Source: Entonaema liquescens
Lineage: Eukaryota > Ascomycota > Sordariomycetes > Xylariales > Xylariaceae
Direction of reading: 5' to 3'
DNA length: 64,000 nucleotides
Assembly: GCA_902805475.1 (NCBI GenBank)
Contig: CADCSX010000006.1
Coordinates: 1,054,001-1,118,000, forward strand
Shown: positions 36,215 through 47,288 of the stretch, in pieces
Numbering within the stretch: position 1 is the stretch's first letter
How the letters are laid out: every line of letters begins with the position of its first letter
The notes under the pieces: generated by a model
Told to the model about the DNA's origin: nothing
Database searches by the model: none
The model's input: the letters and a program-made list of their open reading frames with translations, nothing else
Made by a program: the position numbers and the translations under genes

Positions 36215-36239
36215 CAATAAAACCTTACCATAACAAATT
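36215..36239 (+). repeat. Left terminal inverted repeat
   Basis: This is the left end of the AT-rich element; it matches the right end over 25 bases with five transitions only, and shares the core TAAAACCTTAC exactly. Confidence 0.75.
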
Positions 36240-38433
36240 AAGTATATAGCAAATTCACTCAATAACAAATTAAATCACCATTTTATCGAATTTTATATAT
36301 AAAATAACGAATTTTTTTATATAATAAATTCGTTAATTTTTTAAATTAATTATTATTAAATTCGTTATAAAATATATAAATTTTAAAAAATTAATAAATT
36401 TTAAATAATTAAAATTAAATAAATTTAAAAAATTTAATTTTAAAATTTAATTTAATTTAATAAAAATAAAGTTAAAAATTTATAAAAATTAAATATAATT
36501 ATAAAGTTTTTAATGTTTTAATTATTAATAAAATTTAATATTTAATAATTATTTATTAAAATAATTAAATTTTTAATATATTTTTAATTTAATATTTATT
36601 TATAAATTAATTAATTTTTATTTAATTAATTCGTTAAATAATTTAATAAATAACGAATTTTTTTTTTATAATAATATTTATTATTAATTAATAACGTAAT
36701 GTAATTAATAAAAAATAATGTAAAATAATTTATAATATTTAAAAATAATATTTTAAATAAAAATAATTAAAATATTACGTATAAATTTAACATAAATTTA
36801 AATGTAATTTTTTAAATTCGATAATTTATAAAATTTTTTCGAAAAAATATTAATATTTAAATTATATTAATTTACGAAAATTAAACGGTATTAAAAAAAA
36901 CGTATTATTTAATTTTTTTTAAATTAAAAATATTTTATTTAAATAATAATAACATTTATAAAAATAATATATTATAATCATTAACGATATATTACGGGTT
37001 ATTACGTAATAATTTTATAAAAAATTTTCGAAAATTATTTTATTTATAAATTATATAAATTTATAATAATTAATTAATTAATTTTAAACATTTAAAAATA
37101 AATATAATATTAAAATATATATTAAATATAACGAACACGAAATTATAAATATTATTATTATAAAACTTTATATAATTAAAATTAAAATTATTATAATTTT
37201 ATATTTATTTAATAATGTTTATAACGTTAATAAAATAATTTTATTTTAAAAAATAATATTTAATCGTACATTTATTACAAATTTTTAAAATAATAATAAA
37301 AAAAATAAAATTAAAATTATTATTTTATATATATATAATTTTATAAACATTTATAAATTAAATTTTTAAATCGTTAATATAATAATAAATTTACAATATT
37401 TTAAATTTAATCGATAATTTTTTATTAATTTATTAATAAAATATAAATTTAATAAAAAAATTTAAATTATTAAAATTATTTTTAAAATATTTTTATATTA
37501 ATTTAATAATTAAATAATTAACCGTTAAATATTATTATTAATTAACGGTTTTAATACTTATAAAACCGCCGTTAAAAAAATAACATAATTTTTTTAATTA
37601 AAATATATTCGAATAAAATTTTTATTTATAAACGCTATATTAATATATTAACTTTTTAATTAAAATATAATACGTATTTTTAAAATAATATATCGTTAAT
37701 TTTAATTTAATTTCATTATTTATTACTTTTTAAATAATAAAAATTATTTAAAAAAAATAATTTTATTTAAAATTTACCGTTAAACGTTTAAAATTTAATA
37801 AAAATTAAAATTTTAAATAATAAATAATTATTTTTAAAAATCGATAATATTTAATTTAACAAAAAAACCAATTAAAATATTTTTAAATTAATTTAATATT
37901 AAATATAATCGTTTATAAATTTAAAAAACGTTAAAAATTTAATTTAAATAACTCGAATTATAAAAAATTATTAAAAAAATAATAAATATATTTAATTTTA
38001 TTAAATTTTTAAATAAAGTTTTTAAATTTATTTTATTAATTAACAATTTATTAATTAAATTAATTTAAATATATATAATTTAAAATATAAATAAAAAAAT
38101 TAATAAAATTAATAAAATCGTATTTAATAAAATTTCAATTATTAAAATTTTATTTATTTATTAAACATTTTTAAATTAATATAAATAACGTTATTAAATA
38201 AATTTAAATTTTTTATAATTATTAAAAAATAAAAAAAAAATTTTAAAATTCGAAAAAATAAAATTAAAAAATTTTTATAATTAACAATTAATAATAAATA
38301 TATATTATATATAAAAAAATAAATAACATTTATTAATAAATTAAAATACTTTTTACAAATATTTAATTTAAAATAGAAAAATTACTTCTATAGCAAATTC
38401 ATTCGATAACAAATTAAACCTTTTATTTTTTAC

Positions 38434-38458
38434 AATTCATTATAGTAAGGTTTTACTA
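38434..38458 (-). repeat. Right terminal inverted repeat
   Basis: This is the right end of the AT-rich element, read on the minus strand. With the flanking bases it forms the 20-bp palindrome-like TATAGTAAGGTTTTACTATA. A TA dinucleotide follows at 38459. Confidence 0.75.
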
Positions 38459-39053
38459 TACAAATTAAATGGCCTGTGCGCCAAGACCACGTTATTTTGA
38501 CCCGTAGACCCGTAGGCCCATAGGCTCATAGGGCTGACGTCCACGCTGCCATGCTGCCACGCTGCCACGGTAGGGGTAAAACCTTATTCTACAGTACATA
38601 CCCATACCTATAGAAATATTATCCTCCTGCCTATCCTAGGTGTCTAGTATAGGCAGCATTACACCATAGACGACAAGATCTGTATATCGTGAGATAGTCA
38701 AAATCTGGTCAATGCAACGCCGAAATTTACATAGCTATTGTTTTATGAAATAAATAGCTTAGAGACTAATTTACCAATAACCATATCATGATGATACGTA
38801 CCAACAATTCTGTCGTGATAAGTATTAGTTTCAGCAGCCCATAACTGGGCAATCCTCAAGCATTGAGCTGAAGAAAATACATTCATCGCGAGAATTCATA
38901 ACATTGTACAGAGCCAAGTCTTTCCAAGCCAATGTCTAGTGCTGACCGCAACCCAAGTGGTGATTGTTAAAGAAACCCTAGTTATTCCAACGTAAACGCC
39001 TTTCTCCATATCTCCTGACAATTCGTATTAACTATATTCTTTCATTGACACAT
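38459..39053. other. Intergenic region between the AT-rich element and MSP1
   Basis: These 595 bases return to normal composition. A GGTAAAACCTTA word at about 38576-38587 resembles the transposon terminus and may be a solo remnant. A (GCTGCCAC)-like repeat is near 38547-38568. No gene is seen. Confidence 0.4.
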
Positions 39054-40533
39054 TTATGCAGACACCTCCGTAGCAGCCTCGGCAGTCTTCGCACCCGTGG
39101 TTGACGTCTCTACCGTTTCTGCATCATCCTCGACGTCCTCGTACTCGTCACTCGATGACTTCGCTCGTGCATGATTCTTCATAAGAACCTGACCCGTACC
39201 CTTTCGCCCAAAGAAATCCTCCGTACGAATGCCTCGTACTTGAGTTGGGTCGACGGCCGACATAGAGCTTCCACTTGCTCGGTGCTGACGGATGTATTCT
39301 CGTACTGGAGCCATAGCCGCATCGCGGCACGCCTCCTTGATATCGCTACCAGACATGCCGGCCGTTACTCTCGCTATATACTCGATGTTGAAGTCAGGGT
39401 CGGTCTTAGTATCCTTAAGGACAAGCTGAAGGATCCGTAGTCGTTGGTTTTTGTCCGGCAATGAGACGGGGAACTTCTTGGGCATTCTACGGAGAATAGC
39501 CTCATCAATGTCATGAATACGATTAGTAGCGCCGAGCACAACAATTCTGGCAGGGAGCCCTTGTGTGTTTGCTGAGGTTAGGCCGTCCCATAACGTCATG
39601 AACCTATTACTCGTTAATTACGGAAAGTGATTGCGTAAGGAACGTCCTTACTCTGCCTTAACCATGCCGCTAGCTTCATGTTCACCGCTTCTCCTAGTCC
39701 CTAGCACAGCATCTATCTCGTCGATGAATATGATAGCAGGCTGGAGTTTACGGGCTAGTGAGAAGACTGCCCGTACGAGCTTATTTGAATCTCCGTACCA
39801 TTTCTCCGTCAGTGTTGAAATATGAAGGTTAATGAAAGATGCGCCGCTTTCGTGTGCAACGGCCTTTGCTAACATGGTCTTTCCGCAACCCGGAGGGCCG
39901 TAGAGTAATACACCAGACGGGGCGGATAATAAGGGCGCTGCGTGGGAGTAGAGGTGTGGCATCGTTAACGGATATATGACAGATTCCTTGACCTCTTCGA
40001 TAATATCCTCTAATCCACCAATGTCTGCAGTGTATATTAGAATTGTAAGTATAAGCAGCTAAGGCGAAGTATGCTAACCATCAAATCCGACAGGTATGTC
40101 TTCCGGTGGGACAACTTCTAACGCAACAAGGTTCTCATATTCGTTAAGGACTAAGTCCTCTATCCGAGGACCTCGTTTCGTGTCGTTGTTCGAGTCTTCT
40201 TCTTCATTATCCCCCTCTTCAAACCCTCTTGACTTTTGTAGCCTCTGGAGGTTCGCTTTCGCTTTGAGTCGAGCCTGTTCGCGCTTTTCCTTGTCTGGAT
40301 CGGCGAGGGTTCCTTGAAGGGTCGATATGACATTCCTAGTTAAAAACCAGGCGGCTCCAGCCTAGCCGACAGTGTTAGTAGTGCCAATCCGGCCACGTTA
40401 TAGATCATAGATTATCTTAAAAACGGACTCGACTTACTGTGCCTAGAATCAAAAGTAAGTCCCAAAAATAATCAGGCCCATTTCGTCTTCGGTCAACCAT
40501 GGCGAAGGACTGCTTGATCCCGCTGAGAATCAT
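39054..40533 (-). CDS. MSP1: Outer-membrane AAA ATPase Msp1/ATAD1
   Basis: Msp1 extracts mislocalised tail-anchored proteins from the mitochondrial outer membrane and peroxisomes. Four exons (40533-40438, 40361-40079, 40024-39652, 39603-39054) encode 433 aa; introns are 76, 54 and 48 nt. An N-terminal TM helix (around FWDLLLILGTAGAAWFLTRN) precedes a Lys/Glu-rich linker, IGGLEDIIEEVKE, Walker A GPPGCGKT (about 169-176), the Msp1-typical KWYGDSNKLV pore loop, Walker B IIFIDEIDA, LGATNRIHDIDEAILRRM and a C-terminal acidic tail longer than in yeast (YEDVEDDAETVE). An alternative start is the in-frame ATG at 40500; both leave the helix intact. Start choice is the only uncertainty. Confidence 0.94.
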
Positions 40534-41281
40534 TGGATACGCCTCCCAGTTGGCTGGGAGAAATTAAAGACTGTCGAAATGCAGCCGGTGTGGGTTAAAG
40601 TTTAAAAGACACGCCACAATACTAGACAAGTCGGGCGTACGTACAGTCCGACTTGGAATTAAAATGTTGGAACATGTACTACTCATGTAGGGTCAGGTAC
40701 ATACGCAAACTGGACTTGGGCCTACTTAGCACTGTAAGTATCAACGCCACATGCGGTACGTGGCTGCCTTACATGCCTAAGTATGTAGGTAGTTTCAGGC
40801 ACACCTTGGCGTCTTATCGATTGTGTTGAGAGTTGCTCTCTCATTGCACAATTACCTAATCATGTTATTCTACACTAGACTGCAGTCTCTGAGTCTGCAA
40901 ATACTGAACTTTGTATTTGTGGGGACGTTACATGTACATAGTACATTAGTCCAGATGCACATGTCACGTACCTAGGTATTTCAATTAATCTGATCTCCCT
41001 GCAGACTTTTTGTTTACTTGGGACCCTCTAATCCTAAATATGATTGGCGACAAGGCACATCCCACCTTCAATTGCATCAACCTAGGATAACATATCCATA
41101 CATATTTCCACCGTGTACTGTCGCGTGGTTGACTTTACCACAAAGGATTAAGAGCAATTCAAAAATTTATACAATTGCATCATAGCATTATTCGGTTCAC
41201 AAATAATTGGGTCTTACCTGACCTTTTTATACGTTCTTATCAAAAACTACAACACGCGCCACATATTCGTTGTCGCGTTCA
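40534..41281. other. Divergent promoter region MSP1 / CSM1
   Basis: These 748 bases lie between two divergent starts. An exact TACCTAGGTA is at 40969-40978 and several ACATGTACAT words occur around 40931-40945. Nothing else is recognised. Confidence 0.5.
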
Positions 41282-42936
41282 ATGTCAAAGACGAAGGCTG
41301 TTGCACTGTTCAGGCTAGTGGATTCAGGCGACGAGGAGGAAGAAGATATCTTAGCCGAAGACGTAGCAACTACTACAAACATGGCTCCAGCTAGGAAAAC
41401 TCGCGCGAAAGCTGCGAATTCGACTCAGAATGCGACGCGTCAGATGAGTGAAAAAACGGCTGCTGCCGCTAAAGGTGCCGTCGCAACGAAACCCCTAGCG
41501 CGAAAAGCCTTAGCTGATAAATCAGCGAACGTACAAGAGAAAGTCACACGAGGGAAAGGAAACAAACGGCCCGCCGTAGAGGAGGTTGTACCGGAAGCAG
41601 AAGATGAGCTGGAAGAAGAATCGACGGTCAGCGACGCGAAACCTAAAGGCGCAAGGGGCCGGCCGAGAGCTGCGAAAGTACCAAAGATATCCAAAGATGA
41701 CGAAATATCGACTGTGGATCAATCAGAACCTGCAATTCGACCGGCAGGTAGGAGAGGACGCAAGCCGAAGACGAATACCGACACAACACCTGCAGAACCC
41801 GAAATCCCTGAAACTCAACCAGTCCAGGAGGAGGTCCCGGAGACGCAAGCGGTTGAGCCGACAGAGCTCAGTGTAGAGGAATATGACCAAATAGAGGACC
41901 TGCCTCCTCACAGTCGTCACGGATTATCCTCTGTCCAACGTGTCCAGTCACATAATATTTTTGGTATTAACCAAAGAACAGTACCAGCATCAGATTCTGA
42001 GCTTCATGAACCGTCGATTCGGCGGCGAGTAGGAGACCTGAGTAGGAAGTATGAGAACTTGGAGGCAAAGTACCGAGACCTACGAGAGATTGGGGTAAAA
42101 GAAGCAGAGCGCAATTACGATCGACTTAAGAAACAATCGGAGGAGAGAGCCAATAGTGAGTATCAAGCAGGGGCGGCTCAATGTTGTTAAGGAGATGACT
42201 AATTATTCCTAGCTGCAAACCAACTTATCGAGACTTTAAAAGCGCAGTTGTCTGCCCAAACCGAGTTAGCCAAAGAAGCGCAACGTCTGAGACAGCAGCT
42301 GGAAGCTAGTCAGACTAAAGCAGACCAACTACAAACTAAAGTCGATGATAGCAATGCCTCGTTAGCTGAGGCTAAAACGGAGGTCAAGACACTCACCACG
42401 AAGCTAGCTGCCGCTCGATCAGCCGAAGCAGCTGCCACCAGGATCCCAAGCAGCGCTATTAAAGGATCAAGCGCAAATAACCGACTTCTCGCTAGTGCCG
42501 AAGCCGCAGCTCAGGTGGCGCAAATGAAGGAAGATTTATACGGTGACTTAACGGGCTTAATCGTCCGTGGCGTCAAGCGAGAGGAGGGTGGAGAAACTTA
42601 TGACTGTATCCAGACAGGTAGAAACGGGAGTAAGTTACTTCTCAATTCCATTCCTTCCCCCCCCTTTTTTTTTGACTATTCTAGTCACGGAATGTGGACT
42701 GACTTATTTCTTCAGCTCTCCATTTTAAATTGGTCGTGGGCGGTGATGAGCTCACAGAGCCACTTGATGAACCTCAATTTAGATACATGCCTCAGCTAGA
42801 CCCGAGTCGCGATCAGGATCTGATCGATATATTGCCTGATTATCTTGTCGAGGATATCACTTTCCCTCAGTCACACGCTGCGCGGTTTTACGCAAGAGTC
42901 ATGAAATCACTCACAGAACGTCCGGAATATGAGTGA
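41282..42936 (+). CDS. Monopolin subunit Csm1/Pcs1
   Basis: The product is a kinetochore/nucleolar clamp protein that acts in chromosome segregation (S. cerevisiae Csm1, S. pombe Pcs1). Three exons (41282-42155, 42213-42629, 42716-42936) encode 503 aa; introns are 57 and 86 nt. The N-terminal half is disordered, Ala/Lys/Glu-rich, with GRP-type AT-hook-like words (KGARGRPRAAK, RRGRKPKT). A long coiled coil follows (about 236-380). The C-terminal globular domain has TLHFKLVVGGDE, YMPQLDPSRDQDLIDILPDY and ITFPQSHAARFYARVMKSL, the Csm1/Pcs1 signature. The ATG at 41282 is the first in frame. The N-terminal extension is much longer than in yeast, as in other filamentous fungi. Confidence 0.9.
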
Positions 42937-43549
42937 AGAGAACAATGAGCGCCTTTTTATTTATTTGCTTAAGCGAAGCTCGGACGGATGGCGAATGAAT
43001 TGTTGTAGATATCCAGATACCAGAATATAATACTTTGTCATTCAGTACCCCTTTTTAATTAGAAAGGGGTTGGCGTAAGTTGACTGCCGAATATTCCTAG
43101 GTTAGGTACCGTTGTCGCCGGACCGTTCCCCACATATGTACCGATATAATCAGCCCTGTCTGTGCACCCACAGATCCGTACCTTAAAGTACATAGGTTAG
43201 GTACTTAAGGATCCCTGCAAACGCAGACGCGGTTTCTTAAGACGACACGACACCTTGACGGCCGTTATGAAAGTGGGTTGCAACCTGTCAATTTCAACTT
43301 GCGACTCCGAATCTTGATCTACACAACTTCGCAAAGTTATCTTCGGGTTCCGTTTTGGAGAGAGTCGGATATTGTATACAAGGTCATAGCCTATTAATTT
43401 GTCTATTCCTTTTATTTTTTTCCTATGGATCCGCATCAGACTAATCAACACATCTCTTCTACAAACCCGAAATTTTGGTGAGGCGCTTCTTTACTTAACC
43501 TCCGCTTATTCCGCTTCACAACACGAACTACCCTTCACAGTTTATAGCG
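42937..43549. other. Intergenic region CSM1 / MCD4
   Basis: These 613 bases hold the 3' UTR of CSM1 and the promoter of MCD4. GTTAGGTAC-type words occur at about 43101 and 43195. No gene is seen. Confidence 0.5.
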
Positions 43550-46500
43550 ATGGCGGGCACCAGTCGCTTTAAATTCCTGGCTATAGCCATAATATTTCAT
43601 CTCGTTTATATATACTCTATTTTCGATGTCTACTTCGTTAGTCCCATCGTTAGTGGAATGCAATTGTTCCGGGTAGAGAGACCCCCAGGAGTTAAGGCGC
43701 CGGCGGATCGACTTGTCCTCTTTGTTGGTGTGTACTGGTCCTTTGCAGAATTCCAGATTAAATTGCTCTTGCTAACAGGTGTATCAATAAGGCGATGGAT
43801 TGCGTGCAGACAAGGCTTTCCAGTCACATCCTGAACCGTTCCCGGAAACCGAAGCCGATAAGGTCCCGAGACCACTCGCACCTTACTTGCGCTCCCGTGT
43901 GCTAGAACATGGCACGTTCGGCGTGTCTCATACAAGAGTACCCACGGAATCTCGACCCGGACATGTTGCTCTGATCGCAGGACTTTACGAGGACGTTTCT
44001 GCTGTTGCGACTGGCTGGAAACTGAACCCGGTCAACTTCGATAGCGTCTTCAATAGGAGTGCGCACACATGGAGCTGGGGCAGTCCCGATATTCTGCCCA
44101 TGTTTCAACATGGCGCAATTCCTGGCAGGATAGATGCGGACTACTACGACGCAGAGTTTGAGGACTTCTCTAAAGATGCGCTTGAGCTAGATATCTACGT
44201 CTTTGATCACGTCAAGGAGGTTTTCGCCGCCGCGCAAAAGAATAAGACCTTAAATGACGCTCTAAGACAAGAGAAAGTTGTCTTCTTCTTACATCTTCTG
44301 GGATTAGATACCAATGGTCATTCGTATCGACCGTACTCAAAAGAGTATCTTAGAAATATCAAAGTCGTCGATCAGGGCGTCAAGGAGATAACGGAGCTCA
44401 TTCAGAAGTTTTATGGTGACGATAGGACGGCCTTCGTGTTTACGGCTGACCATGGTATGAGTGATTGGGGAAGTCACGGAGACGGCCATCCAGATAATAC
44501 CAGGACCCCGCTCATCGCATGGGGTTCAGGCGTAGCAAAGCCGTCTGTGTATCCAGGCACCATTGCCCCCGGTCACGACGAATACTCATCGGATTGGAAT
44601 TTCGACCAAATCAAGAGGAATGACGTAAATCAAGCAGATATTGCTGCTCTAATGGCTTACTTGATCGGCGTCGAGTTTCCCGCCAACTCTGTAGGGGAAC
44701 TTCCACTTTCATATCTGTCTGCAGATATCAAAGAAAAGGCCAAAGCATCTTTAGTGAACGCCCAGGAGATTCTTGAAATGTATAAGGTGAAAGAGAACAA
44801 CAAAAAGACAGCAGAAATACGATACCGACCCTATAAACCCTTAAGCGAGGAGAGCGGTTCATCCCCCGAAAGTCGAGTGTCATCTATTAGAAAGTTAATC
44901 GATGATGGAAACTTCGAGGAAGCTATCGAAGAGTCGGCGGTATTGATGAAAATTGGACTGGAAGGAATGCGCTATCTACAGACTTATGACTGGCTATTCT
45001 TGAGAGCTCTTATTACCGTTGGCTATCTAGGGTGGATGGCATACGCCTTGACAACTGTTCTGGACCTACACGTATTGCAAGGTACCACTCAGCCTTCGAG
45101 AAATCTTGGTGGCGCCATCGTCTTCTCCTCGATTCTTGTTATACTTTACGCATCCTTCATCATATCTCACTCGCCTATCACCTACTACGCATATGCTTTC
45201 TTCCCTGTATTCTTCTGGGAAGAAGTTTATGCCCGCAGAGACAGCTTGATCAAGGGAAGACAGGCCTTATTCGGGCATATCAAAACCGGACCCAATGTTT
45301 TATCTCTTGTGCTCAATACGACCATTTATATTGGCACCATCCTGTTGCTGGTAAGTATACCTTTTCGTGTTCCCATAAAAGACTCCTGAGGATTACTGAC
45401 ATAAATAGGCATTTGGATACATCCATCGCGAAATTTTCACAATATTGTATGTCGTGGGGGCACTATATCCTTTAACTACAGGGATATCTTTCCTCCAGAA
45501 GTACTCGATTCTCTCTGCGACTTGGTTCGTATCATGTTTGTTGATGAGCGTTTTCACTTTGTTACCAGCAATGAAAGTCGAAAACATACCCCTTATGTAG
45601 GTCGATTTGGTAGCCCTGTAGATATAGTAAGCTAACATGTGACAGCATGCTGGGTGGTGCACTGATGGTTGTTGTTGGTCTCGTGTACCTGGTTTTCGAA
45701 GATAAGTTTCTAGCTAATTCTTCGAGCCTAAAGAAAAACAGCACATTGTCAAAGGGTAATGAAATTTCCCGGACTTTAATCGGGATCCAGGTGAGTCTTC
45801 AACGTTAGCTAGCTAATGTGCTATATTAACTGTAGTAGGTCGGGCTTATCCTACTGGCCACACTTGTAACTCGGAGTAGCGCTCTATCACTCCAAGCAAA
45901 GCAGGGTCTGCCACGCGGGAATCAGGTTGTGGGATGGCTAGTGCTAGTAGTGTCGTTCTTGTTACCTGTCGCTCATCGACTCCAACCCAACGACCATTAC
46001 CTTCATAGGCTGCTAGTTATTTTCCTCACGTGCGCACCAACCTTCGTCTTTCTTACCATATCCTACGAGAGCCTCTTCTACCTCGCATTCAGCCTGTTAC
46101 TAATTACATGGGTACGATTGGAGCACCATACCTACGAGTTTTTGAAGTCACAAAGAGAAGCGCCAGCAGAAAGCAAAGATGCCAACAAAGCATCGGTAGA
46201 GGCCGTATCAAGTTCCGACCACTGGTTCTGTCGGATGCTCGTGTAGCCCTCTTCTTTTCGTTATGCTTCAGTCGGCCTTCTTCAGCACCGGCAATATCGC
46301 GTCTGTTTCCGCATTCAGTTTAGAGAGCGTAAATCGACTCTTCCCAGTATTCGATCCCCTTTCCCAAGGGGCACTTTTAACTCTCAAAATCATGATCCCG
46401 TTTGCGCTGATATCGGCCAACCTAGGCATTCTTAATAAGAGGATCGGAGTAGCGCCATCTGCGCTCTTCATGGTCGCAATGGCCCTGAGTGACATACTAA

Positions 46501-46762
46501 CGCTCTACTTCTTCTGGGTAGTAAAGACGAGGGTTCGTGGCTTGAGATAGGATCAACAATCAGCCACTTTGCCATAGCTAGTTTTCTCTGCGCCTTCGTG
46601 GCCGCTCTAGAAGGGGTGAGTGCATTATTCATAGCAGGCATCGAGGTGAACAATTCGCATGAGACAGCGGCTACCGGCAACGGAAAGCTACCGGAAACAC
46701 CGATAGAGACGACTAATGGGGAAGCCAAAGAACAAGAGATAACGCCCTCAGATGGCAAATAA
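43550..46762 (+). CDS. MCD4: GPI ethanolamine phosphate transferase 1 (frame broken by apparent indels)
   Basis: Mcd4 (PIG-N) adds ethanolamine phosphate to the first mannose of the GPI precursor in the ER. Exons are 43550-43727, 43792-45350, 45409-45596, 45646-45790 and 45839-46762. An N-terminal TM helix is followed by a lumenal alkaline-phosphatase-like domain with VGDGLRADKAFQ (across intron 1), TRVPTESRPGHVALIAGLYED, HLLGLDTNGHSYRPYS and TADHGMSDWGSHGDG (metal ligands), then about 14 TM helices. Intron 1 uses an AAG acceptor (43791) needed to give GDGLRAD. The last exon changes frame three times: near 46211, 46255-46258 and 46523-46525. Each change equals one missing base in an A or T run; together they total three bases, so the frame returns and reads LEIGSTISHF and on to the TAA at 46760. 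The gene is essential in yeast, so sequence error is likelier than a pseudogene. About 998 aa. Confidence 0.92.
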
Positions 46763-47085
46763 TTGTATCTATATACAAAAGGCGAACTGCTGCTATGAGC
46801 ACATATATAGAGAACATAATAGAGTTTGTACATAACGCTACGTGTGTGGTACGATTACATGAATGAAAATTTCATATATTCTTTGGACATTCGTATCGTG
46901 ACAGCAGATCTCGATACGTATCCCCCTAACCTGCATCCGAAGCGAATATTGGTACCTGCCTATACTTCAGATCTTGCCCAGCTGAATGTGAGATGTCCAC
47001 ATAAAGTCGCCAAAGCTTGCATATGTACGACGCAATATCTAATTAAAAGGAAAGGCAAAGAGGAAAAGAAACATGGCCTCATCGT
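46763..47085. other. Convergent intergenic region after MCD4
   Basis: These 323 bases lie between the MCD4 stop and the putative small minus-strand gene. Nothing else is recognised. Confidence 0.4.
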
Positions 47086-47288
47086 CTATTGTTCCATACG
47101 TGTGTTGACGATCTCTCTGCATTTGGCAAATGCCTCGGTAGTCCCGGCGTGTTGGCGGCGTACCAAAAATGCAAGTGACTCTCCACATTTCCTCAGGTTC
47201 GAACGCTAAGTAATTCTACTAGTAGTGAATTATGACGAGTATCTGCCGTAACTTGTGCTAAAGAAGGATAGGTAGGGTTAGGTGCCAT
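47086..47288 (-). CDS. Possible small protein, unknown (two exons)
   Basis: On the minus strand an ATG at 47288 lies 72 bases downstream of a TATATATAAG box (47360-47369). Exon 1 (47288-47253) gives MAPNPTYPSLAQ. A 47 nt interval from GTTACG to TTAG (47252-47206) can be spliced in frame to exon 2 (47205-47086), whose product RSNLRKCGESLAFLV...FAKCREIVNTRMEQ looks like an amphipathic alpha-helical protein with two Cys. Total 51 aa. The donor is weak and there is no clear branch site, so the exon structure may be wrong. I do not recognise the family. Confidence 0.35.

Larger units (their letters stand above)
36215..38458. mobile_element. RIP-degenerated Tc1/mariner (pogo/Fot1-like) transposon
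   Basis: A 2244-bp block of extreme A+T content is flanked on both sides by TA. Its ends are inverted repeats: from the left CAATAAAACCTTACCATAAC, from the right (reverse complement) TAGTAAAACCTTACTATAAT. All five mismatches in the first 25 positions are transitions. The CAGTAAAACC-type terminus, TA target site and size fit a pogo/Fot1-like element. A 27-bp subterminal direct repeat (36245-36271 and 38389-38415) also differs only by transitions. No ORF of any length survives in any frame, as expected after heavy repeat-induced point mutation. The family call rests on ends, size and target site; no transposase motif remains. Confidence 0.8.

Noticed and set aside
42636..42745. Apparent early stop and frame change in CSM1.
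   Set aside because: It is fully explained by the 86-nt intron 42630-42715, which restores LHFKLVVGG.
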